A stretch of 64,000 nucleotides of DNA from Bacteroidota bacterium (GCA_013288345.1 JABDCA010000006.1:18360-82359), one strand, 5' to 3'; shown: positions 44,420-52,365, numbered from the stretch's first letter. Numbers and translations: made by a program. The notes: generated by a model from the sequence alone, not told the origin.

Positions 44420-47400
44420 CTATTTTATATAGTGGTTGCCTTTCATCTCTGCAAAAATCTTCAGCGCTTCTTTTACACTCCGCACGGGAGTAATTACCAA
44501 TGAAAGTTTATCGGTGCCATGTTTCATTTGGCAGGTAGTGTGGTGGCGCTTAACATACTCTACCACGTTGGCAAAAGTTTCTGTACTATAATAAGGGGAA
44601 TCGTGTTGCGATACGAAAAAGCAGATGAATGTTTTCTTTTTAAATACAATGCGCTCAATACCCAATTCTGCTGCTATTAAACGCATCCGCACTATATCTA
44701 TCAATTCTTGTACATTATTTGGCAGCTTACCAAAACGGTCGGTCAGCTCGCTTTCAAAGCGGCCCATTTCAGATTCGTCTTTGGCATTATTCAGTTCGCG
44801 GTAAAGGCGCAAACGCTCTTCGGCACTTGGCACATATTCATCACTAATAAGCGCTTCGGCATCGGTATCAACCTGGCAATCGCGCACATATTTTTTAGGG
44901 CCAGTTATAACCTGTTCTTTTGTTAATCCAAGTTCGGTAGATTTTTCTTCGCCCAGTTCTTCTTTTAATTCCTCAATGGCTTCGTTCAATATTTTATGAT
45001 AAGTCTCTAAGCCCATGTCATTTATAAAGCCGCTCTGTTCACCACCTAACAGGTCACCTGCACCACGAATATCAAGGTCGCGCATAGATATACTAAAACC
45101 ACTGCCGAGGTCAGAGAATTTTTCAATCACCTCTAATCGTTGTTGCGCTTCTTTGGTAAGCAGTTCGAAAGGAGGCGCTACCAAATAACAAAATGCTTTT
45201 TTATCGGACCGGCCCACACGGCCACGCAACTGGTGAAGGTCACTCAAGCCAAATAACTGTGCATCGTTTATAAGTATGGTGTTCAGGTTCGAAATATCTA
45301 AACCCGATTCTACAATAGCGGTTGAAACCAACACATCTATCTGCCCTTCGATAAACTGTAACATAATTTCTTCCAACTGATGGCCCTTCAATTGTCCGTG
45401 TGCAATAGATACTCGAGCCTTAGGGCAATACTCCCGAACCATGCCGGCAATATCTTCAATATTATGTATGCGGTTATGTATTACAAACACCTGCCCGCCA
45501 CGAGCCAATTCATAATTAATGGCATGTTCAAACACATCAGGACTAAAAGTAGACACCTCTGTTTGCACCGGATAACGGTTTGGCGGTGGGGTGTTGATAA
45601 CAGAAAGATCGCGCACACCAATGAGCGAAAATTGTAAGGTGCGAGGAATAGGTGTTGCTGTAAGTGTTAAAATATCTACGGTAGAACGCAACGTTTTTAA
45701 TTTGTCCTTTACACCTACTCCGAATTTTTGTTCCTCGTCAACTATTAGCAAGCCAAGGTCTTTAAATATTACTTCCTTATTTACTATCTGATGTGTACCT
45801 ATTAAAATATCGATCTTGCCTTCTGCCAGTTTTTTCAAAACCTCTTTTCTCTCTTTGGCAGAACGGAAGCGGTTGAGGTAATCTATCGTGCAAGGAAACT
45901 CTTTTAAACGTGCGCTGAAAGTTTTATAGTGCTGCAATGCAAGTATGGTGGTAGGCACCAACACAGCAACCTGCTTGCCATCGGTAACGGCTTTGAATGC
46001 AGCGCGTATGGCAATTTCAGTTTTACCAAAGCCCACATCACCGCATACAAGCCTGTCCATAGGGTGAGGCGTTTCCATATCTTTTTTTACATCGGCAGTG
46101 GCTTTCACCTGATCCGGAGTATCTTCATAAATAAACGATGCCTCCAGTTCGGTTTGCAAATAGGTATCGGGTGCATATTGAAACCCCACTTTTGCTTTTC
46201 TCTCGGCATACAACTTTACCAAATCGAAGGCCATTTGTTTGAGCTTCTTCTTTGTCTTTTGTTTTAATGCTTTCCAGCTTGCAGAACCTAATTTATCTAA
46301 CGAAGGCTGAAAACCCTCTTTGCCCGTGAACCTGCTTATGCGATGCAGCGAGTGAATGCTTACATAAAGCAGGTCATTATCTTTATACATAATGCGAACG
46401 GCCTCTTGCATGTTGCCATTCACTTCAATTTTTTCTAATCCTGCAAATCGCCCCACACCATGGTCTATGTGTGTTACATAGTCGCCGGGTTTTAAATCGT
46501 GCAGCTCTTTTAAGGTAAGTGCCTCTTTCGATTTATAAAAAGTATCCTGCAAGCGGAAACGGTGATAGCGCCCGAATATTTCATGGTCGGTATAGCAAGA
46601 TAGTTTAAGGTCGTGACTTATAAAGCCCTCGTAAATAGGAAGGAATACAGGTATCAGCGCTTCGTCGAGCTTAAATTCAGAGCCCGATTTTTCATTCAGC
46701 TCAGCAAAAATATCATGGAGCCTTTGTACCTGTTCAGCAGTATCGGTAAAAATATAATTGCGGTAACCCTTCTCTGCATTCTGTTTTATTTCATCAAAAA
46801 ATAATTCGAAGTTTTTACCAAACGATTTTTGCGGAGAGAACTGAAAAGACAAATACTGCATTATGCCATCGGGCCTTTGCCCCCATACTATGCGCTGCAT
46901 TTTTATGCTCTGCGCCTCAAACTCTCCCGATGAAAGCAAAACCGCTTTGCTACTGTTACGTTCTTCTATCAGCCTTTCATAAGCCTCATCTATTTTATGC
47001 AAGGCAACCGGATAATCTTTTATCCATAGAGTGGTCTTCTTACTCTTTTCTAAATATTCTAAAAAGCTTTGGTGCGATTGTTCCAAAAGGCTTTCCTGTA
47101 AATTCGGAGTAATGGCAATGGTATCAAGGTCGTTTATAGAAAGCTGTGTAGCTGCATCAAACAAACGTATCGACTCCACCACATCACCCATAAATTCAAC
47201 ACGGTATGGGTTTTCGCTGGAAAAAGAAAATATATCGAGTATTCCACCACGGCGGGAGAACTGCCCGGGGTCGGTAACAAAATCGTTGCGGTTAAAATTG
47301 TATTGCTCCAACAACTCGATTACAAAATCCATCGAGAGCTTGTCGCCTTTTTTTATTTCGAGCGTATTTTCCGCTATGGCTTCACTGCTAACTACTTTCT

Positions 47401-47785
47401 CACAAAGCGCTTCAGCAGGTGCAACTATAATATGCCCCTTACCGGTGCGTATGGCATTCAGTACTTCAGTTTTACGCAACAGGTTCGAACTCTCGGTATC
47501 TTTCCGCTGTGCACCTTTGGCAAGGCCGGGGTAAAACATAATGCTGCGGCCCGGCATCAGATCTTCCAGGTCGTTAAAAAAGTAAAGGGCTTCTTCGGTT
47601 TCTCTTAAAACAAACAGGTGATTATCTTCATTGCCTGCCAGTACCGCAGCGGCAATAAACGAGGGTGCCGACCCGGAAAGATTTTCCAGGCAGAAACAAG
47701 AGTCGCTTTGACCGAGTGCGTCACGTAATGTCTTTACATTATCGTTGCGCCCGAAGTAAAGCAATATGCCGGGAGGCTTCTCCAC
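44420..47785 (-). CDS. mfd: Transcription-repair coupling factor Mfd
   Basis: 1121 residues. Displaces stalled RNA polymerase and recruits UvrA. In order: UvrB-like N-terminal module, RNA-polymerase-interacting CarD-like domain (LKPGDYVTHIDHGVGRFAGL near residue 435), RecG-like helicase with Walker A CGDVGFGKTEIAIR near 582 and DEEQ box near 680, LRGRVGRSDKKAFCYL motif, and the C-terminal TRCF domain. Full length. A DUF2795 gene lies 41 bp upstream and may share its promoter. Confidence 0.97.
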   Translation of the reverse strand: MEKPPGILLYFGRNDNVKTLRDALGQSDSCFCLENLSGSAPSFIAAAVLAGNEDNHLFVLRETEEALYFFNDLEDLMPGRSIMFYPGLAKGAQRKDTESSNLLRKTEVLNAIRTGKGHIIVAPAEALCEKVVSSEAIAENTLEIKKGDKLSMDFVIELLEQYNFNRNDFVTDPGQFSRRGGILDIFSFSSENPYRVEFMGDVVESIRLFDAATQLSINDLDTIAITPNLQESLLEQSHQSFLEYLEKSKKTTLWIKDYPVALHKIDEAYERLIEERNSSKAVLLSSGEFEAQSIKMQRIVWGQRPDGIMQYLSFQFSPQKSFGKNFELFFDEIKQNAEKGYRNYIFTDTAEQVQRLHDIFAELNEKSGSEFKLDEALIPVFLPIYEGFISHDLKLSCYTDHEIFGRYHRFRLQDTFYKSKEALTLKELHDLKPGDYVTHIDHGVGRFAGLEKIEVNGNMQEAVRIMYKDNDLLYVSIHSLHRISRFTGKEGFQPSLDKLGSASWKALKQKTKKKLKQMAFDLVKLYAERKAKVGFQYAPDTYLQTELEASFIYEDTPDQVKATADVKKDMETPHPMDRLVCGDVGFGKTEIAIRAAFKAVTDGKQVAVLVPTTILALQHYKTFSARLKEFPCTIDYLNRFRSAKERKEVLKKLAEGKIDILIGTHQIVNKEVIFKDLGLLIVDEEQKFGVGVKDKLKTLRSTVDILTLTATPIPRTLQFSLIGVRDLSVINTPPPNRYPVQTEVSTFSPDVFEHAINYELARGGQVFVIHNRIHNIEDIAGMVREYCPKARVSIAHGQLKGHQLEEIMLQFIEGQIDVLVSTAIVESGLDISNLNTILINDAQLFGLSDLHQLRGRVGRSDKKAFCYLVAPPFELLTKEAQQRLEVIEKFSDLGSGFSISMRDLDIRGAGDLLGGEQSGFINDMGLETYHKILNEAIEELKEELGEEKSTELGLTKEQVITGPKKYVRDCQVDTDAEALISDEYVPSAEERLRLYRELNNAKDESEMGRFESELTDRFGKLPNNVQELIDIVRMRLIAAELGIERIVFKKKTFICFFVSQHDSPYYSTETFANVVEYVKRHHTTCQMKHGTDKLSLVITPVRSVKEALKIFAEMKGNHYIK

Positions 47786-47826
47786 AACTTATCACTTTTA
47801 TATATGTACGTTAAAAAAGAGCTTGT

Positions 47827-48048
47827 TTAATACTCGTCCTCGTTAAAGAGAAAGTCTTCTTTAGTAGGATAGTCAGGCCAGATCTCTTCAATGTTCTCAA
47901 AAACTTCTTCTTCGTCTTCTATCTCCTGGAGGTTTTCTACAACTTCTATGGGAGCGCCCGAGCGGATGGCATAGTCTATGAGTTCACTTTTGGTAGCAGG
48001 CCATGGTGCGTCTTCTAAATATGATGCGAGTTCTAGGGTCCAATACAT
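47827..48048 (-). CDS. DUF2795 family small protein
   Basis: 73 residues, acidic C-terminal half. The pattern YWTLELASYLEDAPWPATKSELIDYAIRSGAP in parts and VVENLQEIEDEEEVFENIEEIWPDY matches the DUF2795 small proteins of Bacteroidota. Function unknown. It precedes mfd by 41 bp with its own TACTTTTG -7 box, so it probably heads a two-gene transcript. Confidence 0.88.
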   Translation of the reverse strand: MYWTLELASYLEDAPWPATKSELIDYAIRSGAPIEVVENLQEIEDEEEVFENIEEIWPDYPTKEDFLFNEDEY

Positions 48049-48072
48049 TCGTTACCGAGTTTTAATTTTTCG

Positions 48073-48080
48073 CAAAAGTA
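48073..48080 (-). promoter_or_regulatory. Predicted -7 promoter element of DUF2795-mfd
   Basis: TACTTTTG on the minus strand, 24 nt upstream of the ATG. Confidence 0.5.
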
Positions 48081-48278
48081 AAATATTCGGTGAATAAACA
48101 AATTATTTTAAGGTTATTCTTAGTATAAGGTTATCAACAAGCTATAAGCGCCTATTATTCAGCGTTTTAAAAAGCAGGCGTTTGCGGGTATTCTTGGGCT
48201 ATAACTGTTTAGGAAGGGAAATTACACATTTTATACTGTTAACCCCAAACCCCTGAAGGGGCTTTAAAGAAATTAACG

Positions 48279-48343
48279 TCATGTTGAGCCTGTCGAAACA
48301 TATTCCTTATATAACGGAAGGTCTTCGACAAGCTCAGACTGAC
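48279..48343. repeat. TGAGCCTGTCGAA dispersed repeat, paired arms
   Basis: TTGAGCCTGTCGAA (48284-48297) and TTCGACAAGCTCA (48324-48336) pair with one mismatch around a 26-nt loop. Confidence 0.65.
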
Positions 48344-48373
48344 AAGTTTAATTATTGAGGCCCAGGGCTGTTT

Positions 48374-48502
48374 GCGTTAGGGATTATTCGTACTCGTTTT
48401 TTGCTTTAGAACTCATGAGGGCTTCGCCGTTGCAGTGAAAAGCCCACAGCGTAGCGAGGACTTGCAACGTAAAGCCCGACCCGACGCAGGAGGGGAACGC
48501 CC
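48374..48502. repeat. GCGTTAGGGATT ... AACGCCC element (copy 2)
   Basis: Same ends as 34924-34977 (GCGTTAGGGATT and GGGGAACGCCCAAA) with about 75 extra bases inside, including a second internal AAAGCCCACAGCGTAGCGAGG block. Confidence 0.55.
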
Positions 48503-48585
48503 AAATAAAAGCATGTAATAAAAGCCCTTTAGGGGTTTGGGGTTGACGTAAAATAAGTATCGACATTAATTAGTGAAATTAGTGG

Positions 48586-49431
48586 CTATGCAGTTAGCAG
48601 CACATTATCTATCAGCCTTATTTTACCATCGAAAACAGCAATACAAGCCACAGCCTGTTTTGCATTTCCTGCAATAGGTTGCAGGGTTTGGGTATCGGCT
48701 ATTTCGAAATAAATCAGTTTTAAATAACCCTCCTTTGTAAATACATCTTCCACAAATTTTTTGATCTCTGCCACGGGGGTTTTGCTCCACATTTCTTTTA
48801 CCTTAAAAAGTGTTTGCGATATAATTACAGCACGCTTACGTTCATCGGGGTTTAATAACCTGTTGCGCGAACTCATGGCCAATCCATCAGCTTCGCGCAC
48901 TATAGGGCAGGCAATAATGCGAATAGGAATAGTATGTTTTTCAATAAAATTCTTTACAATAGATAACTGCTGAAAATCTTTTTGTCCGAAGTAGGCGTTT
49001 TGTGGCATTACTGCCATAAAAAGCTTATTCACAATAGTTATCATACCTGCAAAATGCCCAGGGCGAGATATGCCTTCCATCACTTTATCCAACGTTCCGA
49101 AATCATCTTTCAATGTGGAATAATCTCCATCAGGGTACATTTCTTTTACCGCAGGCATAAACAATACATCACATCCTGCTGCTTCCAGCATGTGCTTATC
49201 ATCTTCTATGGGGCGGGGATAACGTTCCAGGTCTTTCGGGTCGTTGAACTGGGTAGGGTTTACAAATATGCTGCACACCACCATTTCATTTTCTGCTTTG
49301 GCCAGCTTAATGAGCGATATATGCCCGGCATGCAAGGCGCCCATAGTAGGCACAAAACCAACATTAGCCTTCTTTGCCCTAAAGGGATCAAGAATTAAAT
49401 TAAGCTCTGCAATGGTCCGGGCTAGTTTCAC
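48586..49431 (-). CDS. panC: Pantothenate synthetase
   Basis: 281 residues. Joins pantoate and beta-alanine with ATP in coenzyme A synthesis. The nucleotide-binding FVPTMGALHAGHISLI is at residues 26-41, AYFGQKDFQQL near 155 and MSSRNRLLNPDERK near 190. Full length; panB and panD are not nearby. A TACTTTTG -7 element ends 18 nt upstream of the ATG. Confidence 0.96.
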   Translation of the reverse strand: MKLARTIAELNLILDPFRAKKANVGFVPTMGALHAGHISLIKLAKAENEMVVCSIFVNPTQFNDPKDLERYPRPIEDDKHMLEAAGCDVLFMPAVKEMYPDGDYSTLKDDFGTLDKVMEGISRPGHFAGMITIVNKLFMAVMPQNAYFGQKDFQQLSIVKNFIEKHTIPIRIIACPIVREADGLAMSSRNRLLNPDERKRAVIISQTLFKVKEMWSKTPVAEIKKFVEDVFTKEGYLKLIYFEIADTQTLQPIAGNAKQAVACIAVFDGKIRLIDNVLLTA

Positions 49432-49449
49432 AAGTGTGAATTAAAGGCG

Positions 49450-49457
49450 CAAAAGTA
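49450..49457 (-). promoter_or_regulatory. Predicted -7 promoter element of panC
   Basis: TACTTTTG on the minus strand, 18 nt before the panC ATG. Confidence 0.5.
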
Positions 49458-49471
49458 TTTATTTTAGGGAA

Positions 49472-49512
49472 TGGAACACAGATGACACGGATTTGACGGA
49501 TTGATACAGATA
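49472..49512. repeat. Single arm of the CACGGATTTGACGGATT repeat
   Basis: GAACACAGATGACACGGATT followed by TGACGGATTGATACAGAT, in the panC / exported protein gap. Confidence 0.5.
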
Positions 49513-49538
49513 AATTGTTAGAGATTTAAAGGTTACTT

Positions 49539-49546
49539 TACTTTTG
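49539..49546 (+). promoter_or_regulatory. Predicted promoter of the 49.6-kb exported protein gene
   Basis: TACTTTTG with TTG at 49515-49517, spacer 21 nt: full match to the Bacteroidota consensus; ATG 22 nt downstream. Confidence 0.6.
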
Positions 49547-49568
49547 CAACAAACTTAAAACACCACCT

Positions 49569-50471
49569 ATGAGAAGTATTATTAAAGGAACACTTTTAGT
49601 ATTTATCTTATTACTTTCTTTTTCAGTATTTGCCCAAAGGAAAGTTTTTCTAAAATGGAAACTCCAACCCGGTGAAATTCTTTCTTATAAAACAATAATG
49701 GAAGAAATTGACACGACAAAATACAAAGATTTCTCAGTAGATTTTAAAGGTTTTTTTGGTTCACTTGGGCAATTGGCCGATGATAGCAACTTAGATATAA
49801 ATAAAGAAATTGCAGCAAAAAAATTCATGGGACTCCTTAATAAATATCTTAACAGTGATATGATGACCTACTTAACTGAAAAGAAAAAGGGGCTTATTGA
49901 TATTACCATGAGCTATAATAGAACAGATACTGCATCCGTAAATACAAAAGATACTTCTGAATACAGAATGAGGGATTTAGCAAAGATGATGCAAATGATG
50001 ACTAAAAATGTTCAACTACGAGGCTCTATAAATGATAGTGGTTCTGTTGAAAGTTTTTATACTAAAAATGATCAGAAAAATTTAATCGCACTCCTGTTTC
50101 AGCTGCCTGCCAAACAAATAAAAGTAGGTGAAAGCTGGCCACTGGATATTCATTTCATATCGATGGACCAGAATTTTAAATGCGATACATCTTATCACAA
50201 AAACCTGGTAACGCTTGTTGGCATTAAGAAAGTAAATGGCGAAACAATTGCAGTCTTAAAATATGATGTAGTTGAATTTGTATCGGGAACCTTTGCAAGC
50301 CCATTTGAAGGCACCGATAAACCATGCATGATGAAAATAGGGTGTTCAGCGCTTGCAGAGTTTTCGGTTGATAAAGGCCGTTGGATTTCTTATGATGGAA
50401 TTATGTCACTCGACGCGAGTGGAGTAATGAACTCACATACAACAAAGAAGATTTCTTTACAGCCAAACTAA
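49569..50471 (+). CDS. Exported protein of unknown function
   Basis: 300 residues. A signal peptide (LLVFILLLSFSVFAQ) is followed by a soluble, Lys-rich domain that I cannot assign with confidence: LKWKLQPGEILSYKTIMEEI near the mature start, a helical Met-rich stretch (MRDLAKMMQMMTKN), and a beta-rich C-terminal half (KVGESWPLDIHFI, ETIAVLKYDVVEF, STTK-like end). The layout, LQPGE...Y near the start and KVGESW in the middle, resembles DUF6263-like Bacteroidota proteins. No C-terminal T9SS domain and no lipobox, so probably periplasmic. Own promoter, monocistronic. Confidence 0.8.
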   Translation: MRSIIKGTLLVFILLLSFSVFAQRKVFLKWKLQPGEILSYKTIMEEIDTTKYKDFSVDFKGFFGSLGQLADDSNLDINKEIAAKKFMGLLNKYLNSDMMTYLTEKKKGLIDITMSYNRTDTASVNTKDTSEYRMRDLAKMMQMMTKNVQLRGSINDSGSVESFYTKNDQKNLIALLFQLPAKQIKVGESWPLDIHFISMDQNFKCDTSYHKNLVTLVGIKKVNGETIAVLKYDVVEFVSGTFASPFEGTDKPCMMKIGCSALAEFSVDKGRWISYDGIMSLDASGVMNSHTTKKISLQPN

Positions 50472-50607
50472 CCTGCTTTACATCACCAAATTCATTTCCA
50501 CAACTTTTTCAAGTATACCTATCCAAAAGCTAATATAATATACCATACTGTTTTTGAGTTGTTGAAAACATCGAAAAGTTTTTGAAGAGAAAAGGATATT
50601 ATGATGT

Positions 50608-50615
50608 TAACTTTG
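50608..50615 (+). promoter_or_regulatory. Predicted -7 element upstream of the 40-codon frame
   Basis: TAACTTTG with TTTG at 50581-50584, spacer 23 nt. Confidence 0.4.
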
Positions 50616-50644
50616 TATGGTAAGGAAATGATAAGAGATAAACT

Positions 50645-50767
50645 ATGAGCGATGAACTGCGGTTGGAAATATTTGGGTTAACTATGAAAATGGAGGAGAA
50701 CGAAAAAAAGCTTAATTACCGCCAGAAACCGCCACTTTCCGCCAATTATAAAAGCTTCAACATATAA
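50645..50767 (+). CDS. Possible 40-residue small protein
   Basis: ATG start 29 nt after a -7 box. The product begins MSDELRLEIFGLTMK and ends LSANYKSFNI; charged, soluble, no signal peptide. No family recognised. Its stop codon lies in the loop of a perfect 10-bp hairpin. It may equally be a non-coding transcript. Offered as a candidate only. Confidence 0.3.
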   Translation: MSDELRLEIFGLTMKMEENEKKLNYRQKPPLSANYKSFNI

Positions 50768-50781
50768 TACTGCTTTTATAA
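50746..50781 (+). repeat. Perfect 10-bp hairpin at the end of the 40-codon frame
   Basis: TTATAAAAGC (50746-50755) and GCTTTTATAA (50772-50781), 16-nt loop. The right arm is also the start of tandem copy 1. Confidence 0.5.
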
Positions 50782-50909
50782 TCACGAACACGATTAAAAA
50801 TAAAATAGAGTGAGTAACAAAAAGCCTCAAATTAAGTTGTAATAGCTTTTATATTCACGAACACAATTAAAAATAATATAGAGTGAGTAACAAAAAGCCT
50901 CCAATTGAA
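50772..50909. repeat. Two-copy tandem repeat, 73-bp period
   Basis: Copy 1 (50772-50835) and copy 2 (50845-50909) share GCTTTTATA-TCACGAACAC, ATTAAAAATAA-ATAGAG and TGAGTAACAAAAAGCCTC with five or so differences. Not a CRISPR: only two units and the whole unit is conserved. Confidence 0.75.
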
Positions 50910-50935
50910 CCACATGCACTTAATATGGAAGAGAT

Positions 50936-50957
50936 ACTTCGACAGGCTCAGTATGAC
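50936..50957. repeat. TTCGACAGGCTCA dispersed repeat, single arm
   Basis: TACTTCGACAGGCTCAGTATG, in the same family as 19069-19096, 32445-32498 and 48279-48343. Confidence 0.55.
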
Positions 50958-51029
50958 GGTAGGGGGTAACAAAATGCAAAAAATATTTATGACTTATTTA
51001 TTGAAAATCAATCACTTAATAGTGTCTCA

Positions 51030-51051
51030 GGGGGTATCACCTGCTACCCCC
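51030..51051. promoter_or_regulatory. Palindrome within the pdxH promoter, candidate operator
   Basis: GGGGGTA-TCACCTGC-TACCCCC, a perfect 7-bp inverted repeat located between the -33 and -7 regions of the pdxH promoter. Confidence 0.4.
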
Positions 51052-51059
51052 TATTTTAG

Positions 51060-51067
51060 TACTTTTG
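51060..51067 (+). promoter_or_regulatory. Predicted -7 element of pdxH, 4 nt from the ATG
   Basis: TACTTTTG then CAGT then ATG. Confidence 0.5.
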
Positions 51068-51071
51068 CAGT

Positions 51072-51722
51072 ATGAGCGACTGGAAAAAAGACATAGCAAC
51101 ACACCACCATCAATTTGAAGCGGGCATATGGGACGAATCTCAGGCAGATAAGAACCCAATACTTCAGTTTGAGAAATGGTTTGGTGTAGCAATGGAACAA
51201 AAAGTATTGGAGGAAAACTCTTTTGTATTATCAACAGCTACACGTAATGGTATGCCATCAGCCAGAGTAGTTTTATTAAAGGGTGTCGATACCAAAGGAT
51301 TTTTATTTTTTACCAATTACGAAAGCCGCAAAGGAATTGAGTTGCTGGAGAACCCTGTTGCCAGTATGACTTTTTACTGGCCAACATTGCATAGGCAAAT
51401 ACGTATAGAAGGTGTGGTAGAAAAAGTAACAGAAAAAGAATCGAAAGAATATTTTCACTCCCGACCTATAGCAAGCCAGGCAGGTGCATGGATATCGCCA
51501 CAAAGTAAAACTATTGCAACCCGCACCGAACTGGAAGAAAAACATGCTTCGTTTTTGAAAGAGCACGAGAACAAAGAAATTCCTACTCCTGAACATTGGG
51601 GCGGATACCGCATTATACCAAAGCATTTAGAGTTTTGGCAGGGGCGCACCAACCGCCTGCACGACCGAATTGCTTATACATTAGAAGCAGGCAAGTGGAG
51701 GATTTACAGATTAGCACCTTAA
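51072..51722 (+). CDS. pdxH: Pyridoxamine 5'-phosphate oxidase
   Basis: 216 residues. FMN enzyme that oxidises pyridoxine or pyridoxamine phosphate to PLP. Family motifs: SARVVLLKGVDTKGFLFFTNYESRKG (parts, residues about 57-82), FYWPTLHRQIRIEG near 100, SRPIASQAGAWISPQS near 132 and the C-terminal EFWQGRTNRLHDRI. Full length, ending in IYRLAP. Monocistronic. Confidence 0.96.
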   Translation: MSDWKKDIATHHHQFEAGIWDESQADKNPILQFEKWFGVAMEQKVLEENSFVLSTATRNGMPSARVVLLKGVDTKGFLFFTNYESRKGIELLENPVASMTFYWPTLHRQIRIEGVVEKVTEKESKEYFHSRPIASQAGAWISPQSKTIATRTELEEKHASFLKEHENKEIPTPEHWGGYRIIPKHLEFWQGRTNRLHDRIAYTLEAGKWRIYRLAP

Positions 51723-51730
51723 ATAACATT

Positions 51731-51882
51731 GCCACAGATTCGCAGATTAATCATTATGCTATACAATTTTAACCCACGAATAAATCAACCCAAATTAAAT
51801 ATCTTCGATATTTTGTCATCTGTGAGAATAGAAAAAGTGATTATATCGAATAATTAGGTTTTATAATCAGTAAATCTGTGGC
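51731..51882. repeat. GCCACAGATT/AATCTGTGGC intergenic inverted repeat
   Basis: GCCACAGATTCGCAGATTAAT at the left end and AATCTGTGGC at the right end, with further complementary pieces (TCATCTGTGAGAATAG) inside. Between pdxH and the DinB gene. Confidence 0.6.
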
Positions 51883-51903
51883 ATATAAAATAAACCCGAA
51901 AAC

Positions 51904-52365
51904 TTGAATTTGACAGCACAACTAGCTAAGCAATTACGTACAGCCTACTCCGGTGGCAACTGGACAGGCGTATGCCTGAAAGATGCATTAACAGGCCTTA
52001 CCTGGCAGCAAGCTACCAAACAGGTTAATTCGTTTAATACTATTGCCAAACTCGTTTACCATATAAACTATTACGTTGGCCCAATTAGCAGCGTATTACA
52101 AGGAGTACCGCTTGCTGCTCATGATAAGTATAGTTTCGATTGTCCACCTATAACATCTGAGAAAGATTGGGAAGAGTTAGTAAATAAGCTCTGGGCCGAT
52201 GGAGAAAACCTGGCAAGCCTAATCGAAAAATTGCCTGATAGTAAGCTTGAGGAAATTTTTGCAGATGAAAAGTATGGCACTTATTTAAGAAACATAACCG
52301 GTGTTGTTGAGCATATTCACTATCACCTCGGACAAATTATTTTGATAAAAAAGTTAATCTTGTAA
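51904..52365 (+). CDS. DinB-superfamily protein
   Basis: 153 residues from a TTG start (no ATG fits the full domain). Four-helix DinB/YfiT-like fold with metal-ligand His in LVYHINYYV near residue 51 and in the C-terminal VVEHIHYHLGQI near 140; the middle includes SEKDWEELVNKLWADGENL. DinB proteins are often thiol-dependent transferases or of unknown role, so no substrate can be given. Stands between pdxH and the pterin dehydratase gene. Confidence 0.82.
   Translation: MNLTAQLAKQLRTAYSGGNWTGVCLKDALTGLTWQQATKQVNSFNTIAKLVYHINYYVGPISSVLQGVPLAAHDKYSFDCPPITSEKDWEELVNKLWADGENLASLIEKLPDSKLEEIFADEKYGTYLRNITGVVEHIHYHLGQIILIKKLIL

Larger units (their letters stand above)
48049..48585. other. Repeat-filled intergenic region between panC and DUF2795-mfd
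   Basis: 537 bp without a supported gene. It contains nested elements: outer inverted copies of AACCCCAAACCCCTGAAGGGG (48240-48262 and, reversed, 48522-48543), a TGAGCCTGTCGAA palindrome (48279-48343) and a GCGTTAGGGATT element (48374-48502). The DUF2795 promoter is at the left edge. An open frame at 48384-48566 on the minus strand is an accident of the repeat. Confidence 0.65.
50472..51071. other. 600-bp region with a small reading frame, tandem repeat and repeat arm
   Basis: Longest gap in the window. It contains a promoter-like box (50608-50615), a 40-codon frame (50645-50767), a 10-bp hairpin over its stop (50746-50781), a 73-bp-period tandem repeat (50772-50909), a TTCGACAGGCTCA repeat arm and the pdxH promoter with a palindrome. 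Confidence 0.6.

Noticed and set aside
48384..48566. 60-codon frame in the panC upstream region
   Set aside because: Lies inside the GCGTTAGGGATT repeat element; no promoter and no protein-like pattern.
50772..50909. CRISPR-like repeat array
   Set aside because: Only two copies, the whole 64-bp unit is conserved and the spacer is 9 nt; no cas genes.
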